Shown here one piece after another: positions 15,570-22,975 of a stretch of DNA of 37,130 bases (its first letter is position 1; each line of letters starts with the position of its first letter). Location of the stretch: NCBI GenBank assembly GCA_003559215.1, contig PWMF01000214.1:1-37130 (forward strand), given 5' to 3'. The notes beneath the pieces were generated by a model. It worked only from the letters and a program-made list of their open reading frames with translations. It made no database searches and had not been told where the DNA came from. The translations under genes were made by a program, and so were the position numbers. The DNA comes from Natrialbaceae archaeon. Its GTDB lineage: Archaea; Halobacteriota; Halobacteria; Halobacteriales; Natrialbaceae.

Positions 15570-16610
15570 ATGGTGGCTGGTAACGAACTACGTGGAATGT
15601 TTGAGGAGATGGTAACGGCACGGTACTACGAGGAACGGCTCCAGGAGGAGTACCTCGAGGGCAAGCAGCCGGCGTTCGATATCTCGGCTGGACCGATTCC
15701 GGGCGAGTTGCACCTCGCCGCGGGCCAGGAGGCCGCCGCCGCGGGCGTCTGTCGACACCTGCGCGACGACGACACCGTGACGGCGCCACACCGGCCCCAC
15801 CACGTCGCGATCGCGAAGGGCGTCGACCTGAAGCGGATGACCGCCGAGATCTTCGGTCGGGAGACCGGGCTGAGCAGCGGGAAGGGGGGCCACATGCATC
15901 TGTTCGATCCCGACGTGGGCTTCGCCTGCAGCGGCATCATCGCCCAGGGCTGTCCGCCCGCGGTCGGCGCGGGGCTCGCGGCGAAGAAACGAAGCGAGGA
16001 CAGCGTGGCCGTCGCCTTCCTCGGCGAGGGCGCGATCAGCCAGGGCGGGTTTCTCGAGTCGCTGAACCTCGCGGCGGTCCGCGAACTGCCCGTAATCTTC
16101 GTGATCGAGGACAACGACTGGGCGATCAGTATGCCCAAGGATCGTGTCACCGACGTCGTGGACGGCTCGCAGCGAGCCGACGGGTTCGATATGCCCGGCA
16201 CCCGCGTCGACTACGACGACGCGACGGCCGTCTACGACGCCGCGAAGGAGGCCGTCGGTCGGGCGCGAGCCGGCAACGGACCGACGCTGCTCGAGGTGCA
16301 GGTCCACCGCCGAATGGGCCACTTCATGGGCGATCCCGAGAGCTACCGCCCGGACGAGGACAAGGAGGCCGCACGGGAGCGGGATTCGATCGAACGACTC
16401 GCCGACGACCTGCGAAGCGAGGGGCTCGCCGACGACGAGCTCGAGGCGATCCGCGAGGACGCCCGCGACCGTGTCGACGAGGCGATCGAGTGGGCCAAGG
16501 AACAGCCCGAACCCGATCCGGAAGCAGCCTACAAGGACGTCTTCGTCAACCCGTCCTCAGGCGTGACGACCGAGGAACCGAACCACGAGCTCGCGGGAGG
16601 TGACGACTGA
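15570..16610 (+). CDS. 2-oxoacid dehydrogenase E1 component, alpha subunit (acetoin/pyruvate type)
   Basis: This thiamine-diphosphate enzyme subunit (346 residues) decarboxylates a 2-oxoacid or acetoin and passes the acyl group to a lipoyl arm. Seen: the thiamine-diphosphate motif opening with GEGAISQGG (152-160) and closing with EDNDWAIS (180-187). There is also SGKGGHMH, which in E1alpha binds the cofactor, and RMGHFMGDPESYR, the region of the phosphorylation loop in eukaryotic E1. The motif has GEGA where GDGA is common. The operon continues with E1beta (TGATG overlap) and a lipoyl protein. Best resemblance is to the acetoin-dehydrogenase-type alpha subunit, but a branched-chain or pyruvate substrate cannot be excluded. 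Confidence 0.9.
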   Translation: MVAGNELRGMFEEMVTARYYEERLQEEYLEGKQPAFDISAGPIPGELHLAAGQEAAAAGVCRHLRDDDTVTAPHRPHHVAIAKGVDLKRMTAEIFGRETGLSSGKGGHMHLFDPDVGFACSGIIAQGCPPAVGAGLAAKKRSEDSVAVAFLGEGAISQGGFLESLNLAAVRELPVIFVIEDNDWAISMPKDRVTDVVDGSQRADGFDMPGTRVDYDDATAVYDAAKEAVGRARAGNGPTLLEVQVHRRMGHFMGDPESYRPDEDKEAARERDSIERLADDLRSEGLADDELEAIREDARDRVDEAIEWAKEQPEPDPEAAYKDVFVNPSSGVTTEEPNHELAGGDD

Positions 16611-17638
16611 TGGCGCAGGAAGAACGACGGCAGGCGATCGAACGCGAACTGACGATGAGCCGCGCGATGGTCGAGGCGATCGCCCACGAGATGCGCGAGG
16701 ACGAGGAGGTGTTCTACATGGGCGAGGACGTCGCCGACTACGGCGGCATCTTCGACAGCACGGAGGGGCTGCTCGAGGAGTTCGGCCGCGACCGGGTGAT
16801 GGACGTCCCGATCAGCGAGACGGCCTACCTCGGCGCGGCCGTCGGCGCCGCACAGGAGGGGATGCGCCCCATCGCGGAGCTGATGTTCGTCGACTTCTTC
16901 GGGGTCGCGATGGACCAGATCTACAACCAGATGGCCAAGAACACCTACATGAGCGGCGGCGCGGTCAACGTCCCGATGGTGTTGACGGCCGCGGTCGGAG
17001 GCACGTACAACGACGCCGCCCAGCACTCCCAGACGCTGTACGGTACCTTCGCCCACCTTCCCGGAATGAAGGTCGTCGTCCCCTCGACGGCCTACGAAGC
17101 GAAGGGGCTGATGCATAATGCGATCCGGGACGACGATCCCGTCGTCTACCTGTTCCACAAGCGCCTGATGGGAATCGGCTGGATGCCCGCCCCTGACGGC
17201 CCGAAGACGCCGGTGCCCGACGAGGAGTATACGATTCCTTTCGGCAGCGCCGACGTCAAACGCGAGGGGGAAGACGCCACCGTCGTCACGCTGGGCCTGC
17301 ACGTCCACCGGGCGCTCGAGGCCGCCGAGACTCTCGCCGAGGACGGCATCGACGCCGAGGTGATCGACCTCCGGACGCTCGTCCCCCTCGACACCGAGAC
17401 GATCCGCGAGTCGGTCGCCAAAACCGGACGGCTCGTCGTCGTCGACGAGGACTACCGGTCCTACGGCGTCACCGGCGAAATAATCGCCAGCGTCGCCGAG
17501 GAGGATCTCGAGGACCTCGAGGACCTCGAGCGGGTCGCGGTGCCCGACGTGCCGCTGCCCTACGCCCGACCCATGGAGAACGAGGTGATTCCTGACGCCG
17601 AGGATATCGAGGACGCCGTTCGTTCCACCCAGTCATGA
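16610..17638 (+). CDS. 2-oxoacid dehydrogenase E1 component, beta subunit
   Basis: This is the 342-residue partner of the alpha subunit; the two form an alpha2beta2 E1. Seen: MGEDVADYGGIFDST near residue 37, the beta-subunit cofactor-binding start; SETAYLGAAVGAA; AAQHSQTLYGTFAHLPGMKV, a hallmark of this family; and the transketolase C-terminal domain with VIDLRTLVPLDTETI and VVDEDYRSYG. The ATG overlaps the TGA of the alpha gene by one base and its own TGA overlaps the lipoyl gene ATG, so translation is coupled. It is of normal length. A missing neighbour is notable: no E2 or E3 gene follows. Confidence 0.93.
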   Translation: MAQEERRQAIERELTMSRAMVEAIAHEMREDEEVFYMGEDVADYGGIFDSTEGLLEEFGRDRVMDVPISETAYLGAAVGAAQEGMRPIAELMFVDFFGVAMDQIYNQMAKNTYMSGGAVNVPMVLTAAVGGTYNDAAQHSQTLYGTFAHLPGMKVVVPSTAYEAKGLMHNAIRDDDPVVYLFHKRLMGIGWMPAPDGPKTPVPDEEYTIPFGSADVKREGEDATVVTLGLHVHRALEAAETLAEDGIDAEVIDLRTLVPLDTETIRESVAKTGRLVVVDEDYRSYGVTGEIIASVAEEDLEDLEDLERVAVPDVPLPYARPMENEVIPDAEDIEDAVRSTQS

Positions 17639-17898
17639 GCGGGAACGACGACCGCGTCGCCGTCGCCGCGAGCGACGCCTGGCCCGACGACGTCGAGGAG
17701 GAGGAAGGCGTCGTCGTCAACTGGTTCGCCCGGGAAGGACGGCAGGTCGAAGAGGGCGAGGCCGTCTGCGAGATTCAGGTCGAGAAGGTAAGCGTCGACG
17801 TGCCCGCCCCCGTCGGCGGAGAGTTGATCGCGATCGAGCGCGACGAGGACGACGAGATCACCCGCGAGGACGTCCTCGCCTACGTCGCCCTCGGTTGA
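17635..17898 (+). CDS. Stand-alone lipoyl-domain protein
   Basis: This 87-residue protein is a single biotinyl/lipoyl domain. It has EEGVVVNWFAREGRQVEEGE in the first half, the attachment turn VEKVSVDV with Lys51, and PVGGELIAIERDED in the second half. It is the size of a free lipoyl carrier, with no subunit-binding or catalytic domain. Coupling by an ATGA overlap to E1beta says it works with this E1. It could carry the acyl group as an H-protein-like shuttle, or supply extra lipoyl arms to the E2 encoded at 35 kb. The turn has EKV rather than the common DKA. Biotin attachment is less likely because no AMKM is present. Confidence 0.88.
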   Translation: MSGNDDRVAVAASDAWPDDVEEEEGVVVNWFAREGRQVEEGEAVCEIQVEKVSVDVPAPVGGELIAIERDEDDEITREDVLAYVALG

Positions 17899-17925
17899 CG
17901 CCGGGGATCGACGGGAACCGCCGCC

Positions 17926-18927
17926 TCACTCGTTGACCAAAAGCAACTTTCCGACGAAGTCGCCGTCCTCGCCCAGGCGATGGGCGTCGGCGACCGCGTC
18001 GAAGCCGAACCGCTCGTCGACGTGCGGCTCGACCGCGCCGTCGTCGACCAGCGCCGCGATATCGGCGAGTTCCTCGCCGATTCGCTCCTGACGCTCGCCG
18101 AGCAGTACCGGGAGGATCACCAGCACGACCCCCAGTTCGAGCGAGTTCATGTGCATCGGCGACAGATCCAGCTCCCCGGTCGCGCTCGACTCGGTCGTGA
18201 CGACGGTTCCGAAGGGGCGAACCGCCTCGAAGGCCGTCTCGAGGTGGTCGTCGCCGATCGGATCGAAGACGGTGTCGAAGCCGTCGCCGCCCGCGTGCTC
18301 GGCGACGTAGCGCTCGACGTCGGTCTCGGTGTAGTCAACCGTCGCGTCGGCGCCCAGCTCCGCCGCCAGTTCCAGCTTGTCGTCGCTCGAGCCCGTCGCG
18401 GTCACCTCGGCGCCGAACCACTTCGCGAACTGGACGCCGACGTGGCCGACGCCGCCGCTGGCGCCGTAGACCAGCACCTCCTCGCCGATGTCGACGGTCG
18501 TCTTGTCCGCGAGCATCTCCCAGGCGGTCAGCGCGACGACGGGCAGGGCCGCGCTTTCCTCGAGCGAAATCGCTTCGGGAGCGCGAGCGAACGTCCCCGC
18601 GTGGCCGACGACGTACTCCGCGAGTGCGCCCTGGCGGCCAGCACCGCCGGGCATGCCATAGACCTCGTCGCCCGCCTCGAAGGCCTCGACGTCCTCGCCG
18701 ACGGCGTCGACAATCCCCGAGACGTCGCAGTGTAAGATTGCGGGCATCTCGGGACCGATATCGGCGAGGTCGCCACGGCGGATCTTGTAGTCGACCGGGT
18801 TGAGGCTGGTCGCGGCGACCTCGACGCGGATCTCCTCGGGGCCGGGGTCGGGGATCTCGACGGTCGTCTCCGCGAAGTTGTCGGGATCGCCGTACTCTTC
18901 GAGCACGTAGGCGCTCATCTCGCTCAT
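17926..18927 (-). CDS. NADPH:quinone oxidoreductase / zinc-free MDR family alcohol dehydrogenase
   Basis: This 333-residue protein belongs to the medium-chain dehydrogenase/reductase superfamily, quinone oxidoreductase branch. Seen: the N-terminal GroES-like domain with ATSLNPVDYKIRRGDL and HCDVSGIVDAVG, then the cofactor domain with VLVYGASGGVGHVGVQFAKWFGAEV. The cysteines and histidine of zinc MDR enzymes are not present as a set. It should reduce quinones or enals with NADPH. It converges with the lipoyl gene, with 27 bases between the stops. A start three codons later (18918) is equally possible. Confidence 0.9.
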   Translation of the reverse strand: MSEMSAYVLEEYGDPDNFAETTVEIPDPGPEEIRVEVAATSLNPVDYKIRRGDLADIGPEMPAILHCDVSGIVDAVGEDVEAFEAGDEVYGMPGGAGRQGALAEYVVGHAGTFARAPEAISLEESAALPVVALTAWEMLADKTTVDIGEEVLVYGASGGVGHVGVQFAKWFGAEVTATGSSDDKLELAAELGADATVDYTETDVERYVAEHAGGDGFDTVFDPIGDDHLETAFEAVRPFGTVVTTESSATGELDLSPMHMNSLELGVVLVILPVLLGERQERIGEELADIAALVDDGAVEPHVDERFGFDAVADAHRLGEDGDFVGKLLLVNE

Positions 18928-19070
18928 CGTCTCCCGACGGACGGTCCCCGGACCGGAGTATCCCGCGCTTGCGGAGAGGCGTGCTGGTACGCGAAAGGGT
19001 CGTGCCCCGTCGCCGCGAGAGCTGTCGGCTCAGGAAACATTCAACCCGATCCCCATCGAACCGACAGGTA

Positions 19071-19544
19071 ATGACGCGGACTCCACTCGAACCGTTCCGT
19101 GACGGGGATGGCAACTGGGCGAGCCCGTCGGGACGGGCGGGCGAGTTCCTCGTCTTGCTCGTCGGACTTCCGCTATTCGCCTGGTTCGCATCCGTCGATC
19201 TGGGCGGTTTCGCGGCCGGCAACAGCTGGCTCGCGCTCACGGTCGGCGTCTGGGTGGGGGTCGCCTACGCTGTGTTCTTCCGGGAACGGCTGCTCGCCGC
19301 CGTCCCCGACGACCTCGGCGGCTGGACCGTCGTCTCGCTTGCTACCGGTGGGTTCGGGCTCTCCGTTCTCGAGGCTGTCCACCTCGGAGCGCCGACGGCA
19401 CTGTTCGTCCTCGCGGCCGGAACGACGGTACTGGTTGTCTCCCTGATCAGGCTCGTCTCGCCGCTCCACGAAGGGATGGAACCGCAACGCCGGGGCGTCG
19501 AACCGCCCGCGTCGGCAGCTCTCGACGATAACAGTAGATCGTAG
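19071..19544 (+). CDS. Four-helix membrane protein
   Basis: This 157-residue protein has four predicted membrane segments (about 22-40, 46-65, 77-96 and 100-121), a short N-terminal cytoplasmic part, and a hydrophilic C-terminal tail. The frame can open at 18969 but those residues are highly basic, so the ATG at 19071 is used. No motif ties it to a known transporter or enzyme. It appears to be a haloarchaeal integral membrane protein of unknown role, divergent from the quinone-reductase-like gene. Confidence 0.72.
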   Translation: MTRTPLEPFRDGDGNWASPSGRAGEFLVLLVGLPLFAWFASVDLGGFAAGNSWLALTVGVWVGVAYAVFFRERLLAAVPDDLGGWTVVSLATGGFGLSVLEAVHLGAPTALFVLAAGTTVLVVSLIRLVSPLHEGMEPQRRGVEPPASAALDDNSRS

Positions 19545-20149
19545 CACAGTTCCTTTGTTCACCCTATCGTACGAAACTCGCGTTACGTACAGGCGAAACC
19601 GAGACCGCTGCGGTGCGGTTCGAGCACAGCATCCGCGAGCGACCAACGGGAGCGAGCGGCTTTTTAGCGTGGATTTTTGGAGTCGAGCGGGACCTTCGGT
19701 CCCGCTGACCATGCGAACAGGCGCTTCCGCCCGTGAGCAGAGAGTGGTGAGCGAGCAACGCGAGCGAACCCGACGAGAAAAAGGGACGTGTGCAGCTCCA
19801 CGTAACGGAATCCAGAGAAGCCCTGTCTCTGGCAAAACGGCGACATCAACCGTAATTCTCTTGCAGTCTCTCTATGTGATCTGTCATGTTGTCAGCCGAA
19901 TATCCGAGTGCTGCAATGTTGACCGACCGATTCACTACGCTCGCTTACGAACCATGTCGCCCACGGAGCCCCTGCTAAGCAATCTCGACGTTGAGTATAC
20001 TGATGATCATAGCCGCGACCGAACGTGGCTCGAGCCAAAGCGGGTTGAGCGGTTTCGAATGCTGTTCTCGGTGGAGATCGGCACTGGGATGTTTTGATTA
20101 TTTGGGTGAAAATACTACGAGTCTTTACCCGTGAATCCTAACTAATAGT
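19545..20149. other. 605-base gene-poor region with strong hairpins
   Basis: A 180-codon frame spans most of this region but begins with basic, non-halophilic sequence and matches nothing I know. I treat it as non-coding. Structures seen: a 9-bp hairpin AGCGGGACC-TTC-GGTCCCGCT at 19686-19706, and a 7-bp hairpin CCAGAGA-AGCCCTG-TCTCTGG at 19812-19832. A preceding stretch reads GAGCGAGCGGCTTTTTAG. The style recalls the dispersed intergenic sequences of haloarchaea rich in GCGAGC words and T-runs. Remnants of a lost gene in the second half (19900-20097) are possible. Confidence 0.4.
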
Positions 20150-20452
20150 ATGGAATACGAGATCGGAGTAGACGAATCGGTGGCTACCGCTATCGTTCGC
20201 GCAGTGAGCGCCGTAGAGGGTCGTCAGCCGGGATCGATGCCGCCACTAACCCATGTCATCAATCCGGACGCACTAGATGCACTCTTCGACTCGCGGTCTA
20301 ACGGCGAACCGCGGATCGGTGGTCGCTTCTCGCTCGTCTACAGTCGCTGTCGCGTCACCGTCGACAACGGCGAATACCTTACCGTTCAGCTTCTCGAGGA
20401 CTGTCCACGGGTTACTGACGGTCGAGATCGAGACCGGACCGAATTGCAGTGA
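20150..20452 (+). CDS. HalOD1 output-domain protein
   Basis: This 100-residue protein is a single HalOD1 domain, a haloarchaeal module usually found as output of signalling proteins or alone. The order fits: an N-terminal VATAIVRAVSAVEG helix, then PPLTHVINPDALDALF, then the sheet GRFSLVYSRCRVTVDNGEYLTVQLL with the family's cysteine/valine/dyad pattern. An AAATACTAC element at about 20110-20118 may be its TATA box. It is isolated, with gene-poor DNA on both sides. The biochemical function of the domain is not established. Confidence 0.88.
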   Translation: MEYEIGVDESVATAIVRAVSAVEGRQPGSMPPLTHVINPDALDALFDSRSNGEPRIGGRFSLVYSRCRVTVDNGEYLTVQLLEDCPRVTDGRDRDRTELQ

Positions 20453-20503
20453 CAGCTGAGCCAACAGTTGTTCTGTCGGATTACAACGAACCAGCGCGAA
20501 AGT

Positions 20504-20729
20504 CCACGACTTCAGTCCTGGGATGAAGCGCGTGAGCTTGATTTGGCATCCTCCCGTACAGTTAGATGCCGAGTCCGAGGCACGCTCACTAAAGCCACTG
20601 TCTCAGTCGGGAGCCGTACTGGCTCGGCCCAAAGCCCCGGCATCCAACCGGGCAGCTCCCATACGGGGATGCCCGTCTGTGGCGGGCGCTGGTCTGTGGC
20701 CAGCAGAACCCCACGACTGCAGTCGTTGG
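20504..20729 (+). mobile_element. Possible remnant of an IS200/IS605-type element
   Basis: Two related hairpins bracket 226 bases: CCACGACTTCAGTCCTGG at 20504-20521 and CCACGACTGCAGTCGTTGG at 20711-20729. The second contains a perfect 14-bp palindrome. Subterminal hairpins of this CCACGACT-CAGTCGTGG kind are what I associate with haloarchaeal IS200/IS605 and TnpB-only elements. The sequence between them has no open transposase frame, so at most the non-coding right end, perhaps the guide-RNA region, would remain. The call rests on the hairpin pattern alone and could be wrong. Confidence 0.35.
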
Positions 20730-20734
20730 AGAAG

Positions 20735-21541
20735 TCAGTGTCCGGGGTCGTGAGCGGCTACCAGTCCCTGGGCCATGAGTCGACGAGCGATCACGACAAG
20801 TCCGTTCCCGAACCCCTCGCCAAAGATCGCCTGTTCCTCTTTCGAGCCAGGCATGATCGAACTCACCAGGATCGTCGATCGATCGACCAACAGTAACCGA
20901 CCAATGGCTGTCTCGTCTTCGGTCGCGTTTTCGCTGTGTAGCCACTCCAGGCCCGTGATGAACGTTGTGGCGTCCGGAACCTTCGTTTGAATCTGGTCTT
21001 CTAACGGCTCCGTTAGCGCACCAATGATCAGAGTGACGCCGTTACTGACCACCTCATTGAGGGAGTCAACGAGATCCGCTGTCAGGAGCGATTCATCGCC
21101 GATAACGAGCACGACCTCGTCGGTCGCTTCCTTGATGAGTTGATCCGTTCGGTTTCCGATCCCGCTTTGACCGGACAGTGCCCACACCTGTTGGATGGGG
21201 GTGTCATCGCCCTCGTCGACGATGTCGACCGTGTCGAGCGCGTTCTCGAGCCGTTCGACGCGCGCGTCGTACTGGTCACGAAGCGTTTCGGTCGCCTCCT
21301 CGAGGGAGACGGCTCGAAACTCCTGTGGGCTCGAGTGCTGGACTTCGACAAGACCCTGGGACTCTAGCACTCGGACCGCATCGTACACCCGTGTTCTGGG
21401 AACCTCGGTCATCTCGCTGAGTTTCTTTGCTGTCCCCGAATGGAGACGGGAGAGACCGACGAAGCACCGCGCCTCGTATTCTTTCAACCCGAGTTGTTGG
21501 AGGACGTCGACCGCTTCCTCCACATTGTCATTCGTATCCAT
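20735..21541 (-). CDS. TrmB family transcriptional regulator
   Basis: This 268-residue protein has an N-terminal TrmB-type winged helix (about 10-80), with LGLKEYEARCFVGLSRL, SEMTEVPRTRVYDAVRVLE and GLVEVQ. A coiled segment and a C-terminal effector domain with a PLD-like fold follow (LVIGDESLLTADLVDSLN). ATG 21541 is chosen over a TTG four codons upstream. It lacks the long sugar-binding domain of TrmB from Pyrococcus, so its effector is unknown. It is divergent from a second TrmB-family gene. An inverted repeat sits between its putative start site and its ATG, consistent with autoregulation. Confidence 0.9.
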   Translation of the reverse strand: MDTNDNVEEAVDVLQQLGLKEYEARCFVGLSRLHSGTAKKLSEMTEVPRTRVYDAVRVLESQGLVEVQHSSPQEFRAVSLEEATETLRDQYDARVERLENALDTVDIVDEGDDTPIQQVWALSGQSGIGNRTDQLIKEATDEVVLVIGDESLLTADLVDSLNEVVSNGVTLIIGALTEPLEDQIQTKVPDATTFITGLEWLHSENATEDETAIGRLLLVDRSTILVSSIMPGSKEEQAIFGEGFGNGLVVIARRLMAQGLVAAHDPGH

Positions 21542-21573
21542 GTGTCTCAACCTTCCGGAAAGCCCGGAAATTC

Positions 21574-21588
21574 ACCCAAATGTTGGGT
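21574..21588. promoter_or_regulatory. Inverted repeat before the minus-strand TrmB gene
   Basis: ACCCAA-ATG-TTGGGT is a perfect 6-bp inverted repeat 33-47 bases upstream of the ATG. A TATA-like CATAATAGG at 21614-21622 places transcription start near 21591, so the repeat would sit just past the start site as a repressor roadblock. Confidence 0.4.
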
Positions 21589-21879
21589 CCCAGAACGGAT
21601 AGGCATTGTCACTCCTATTATGACACCCCTCTTCAATAGGCCGTGAGGCGCTCGCTAACCGAGAGAATACGCGGCAGCTCACGGCTTGCTCGTCTCGTTG
21701 TAACTATCTTAGTGACTACAGTGGGATGGGACAATTCGAGAGATGAAAATCCAGAAAAAGATGAAGTTGGATAGTCACCCGATTAATCACAAAAAGAATA
21801 TACGGTGTGACGGCTGACTTCTAGACCGGTACGCAGTCCAGTACTGTGTCCCAACCACCTTACTGCTGCGTGCCGGCGC

Positions 21880-21898
21880 AGCCACCTTGCGTGGCTGG
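21880..21898. promoter_or_regulatory. Inverted repeat before the plus-strand TrmB gene
   Basis: CAGCCAC-CTTGC-GTGGCTG is a perfect 7-bp inverted repeat ending 29 bases before the ATG at 21928. It may be an operator or an mRNA hairpin. It differs in sequence from the repeat before the other TrmB gene. Confidence 0.35.
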
Positions 21899-21927
21899 GT
21901 TCGTACTGATCCAGAGCTGGTATCTCG

Positions 21928-22725
21928 ATGAGTAGTAATCCATCAAAAGACCCGGAGACCGCCGCGATCGAGCAACTCGAACGGTTCGGGTTGAGTGGAT
22001 ACGCCGCGCGGACGTTCGTCGCGCTCGCCAGCCTCGGCACGGGGACGGCCAGAGACGTGAGCCAGGTGTCGGAGGTACCACGCACTCGCGTGTACGATGC
22101 CGTCGACGAGTTACACGAGTGGGGACTCGTCGATGTCCAGCAATCCTCTCCCAAGGAGTTTTGGGTAATCTCCGCCGAAACCGCCAGCCGACGGTTCGAA
22201 CGCGACTTCCAGCATCGAACAGATACGCTCCGGACGGCACTGAGCGAACTCGAGCCGGCAGAACAGCGAGTCGAGCAACGAGGGGTCTGGACGACCGGTG
22301 GACAGAAAGCGGTCACGGATCGAGTACTGGAGTTCTTCGCCGCTGCGGAAGAGGAAATCATTTACATGACTGTCGAGGACCTCCTCACCGACGAACTGAT
22401 CGACGGGTTGAGTGAGGCCGCAGACCGTGATGTCTCGATTAAGCTTGCGGGGGTATCACCGGACGTCCAGGAGCATATTCAAGACGAGATTCCCGATGCG
22501 ACAATGTTCGAGTCGCTGTGGGTCTGGTCAGATACGTCCGCGGGCCGGCTCATGATGATTGACGGACGGAAAACGCTCGTAAGCGCGCTCGTGAACGGTG
22601 TGGAGGCAAGCGTCTCCGACCCACGCTCGGAGACTGCCATCTGGGGCGAGGGTGAGACGAACAGTCTCGTCGTGGTCCTGAAAGCAATTTTCACCTGGCG
22701 ACTTGACAGCGCTGAATGGGAGTAG
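21928..22725 (+). CDS. TrmB family transcriptional regulator, second copy
   Basis: This 265-residue protein is a paralogue of the gene at 20735-21541. Both share SEVPRTRVYDAV, GLVxVQxSSPxEF and a C-terminal domain ending in an IWGEG/IFGEG-xxNxLVVV motif. The N-terminal winged helix covers about 12-85 and the effector domain starts near IIYMTVEDLLTDELIDGL. The pair are divergently transcribed, so either protein could control both genes. Neither lies next to a transporter or sugar-kinase operon, the usual TrmB targets. A hairpin follows the stop. Effector unknown. Confidence 0.9.
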   Translation: MSSNPSKDPETAAIEQLERFGLSGYAARTFVALASLGTGTARDVSQVSEVPRTRVYDAVDELHEWGLVDVQQSSPKEFWVISAETASRRFERDFQHRTDTLRTALSELEPAEQRVEQRGVWTTGGQKAVTDRVLEFFAAAEEEIIYMTVEDLLTDELIDGLSEAADRDVSIKLAGVSPDVQEHIQDEIPDATMFESLWVWSDTSAGRLMMIDGRKTLVSALVNGVEASVSDPRSETAIWGEGETNSLVVVLKAIFTWRLDSAEWE

Positions 22726-22748
22726 TCGAGAGCAATGATACTTGACTG

Positions 22749-22766
22749 AGACGGGGATCTCCGTCT
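22749..22766 (+). terminator. Possible terminator hairpin after the second TrmB gene
   Basis: AGACGG and CCGTCT form a 6-bp stem around GGATCT, 24 bases after the stop codon. A short TTATCC follows rather than a true T-run, so this is weak. No gene is seen in the rest of the gap to 22975. Confidence 0.25.
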
Positions 22767-22975
22767 TATCCACAGTCGACGGTTCGATGAAGCGGGTCAC
22801 GGTAGCGGCGCAGTCGTCGTCCGTCCCTCCACGTCTCAGTAGAGACGGCGTCCAGCGGTGGGACTCAGAGTGTCAGGGTACTTATTCAACAACAACAACG
22901 GTCGGTTGATCGACGGGAAGAGGGAGCTACGATTCAGGGGTTCGGGTGTGGTACGGTCTCCGGGAGTGAGTTTCG

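Larger units (their letters stand above)
21542..21927. other. 386-base divergent intergenic region between TrmB paralogues
   Basis: No gene is seen. The region contains promoters for both regulators: CATAATAGG for the minus-strand gene and an inverted repeat next to each start. The middle (21640-21780) is A+T-richer than the flanks and has no recognisable feature. Confidence 0.5.

Noticed and set aside
19555-20097. 180-codon plus-strand frame in the gene-poor region
   Set aside because: It is basic in its first half, contains the hairpins, and shows no domain. Non-coding is simpler.
20468-20896. 142-codon plus-strand frame over the IS-like remnant and TrmB 3' end
   Set aside because: It runs antisense through the conserved C-terminus of the TrmB gene and has no transposase motif.
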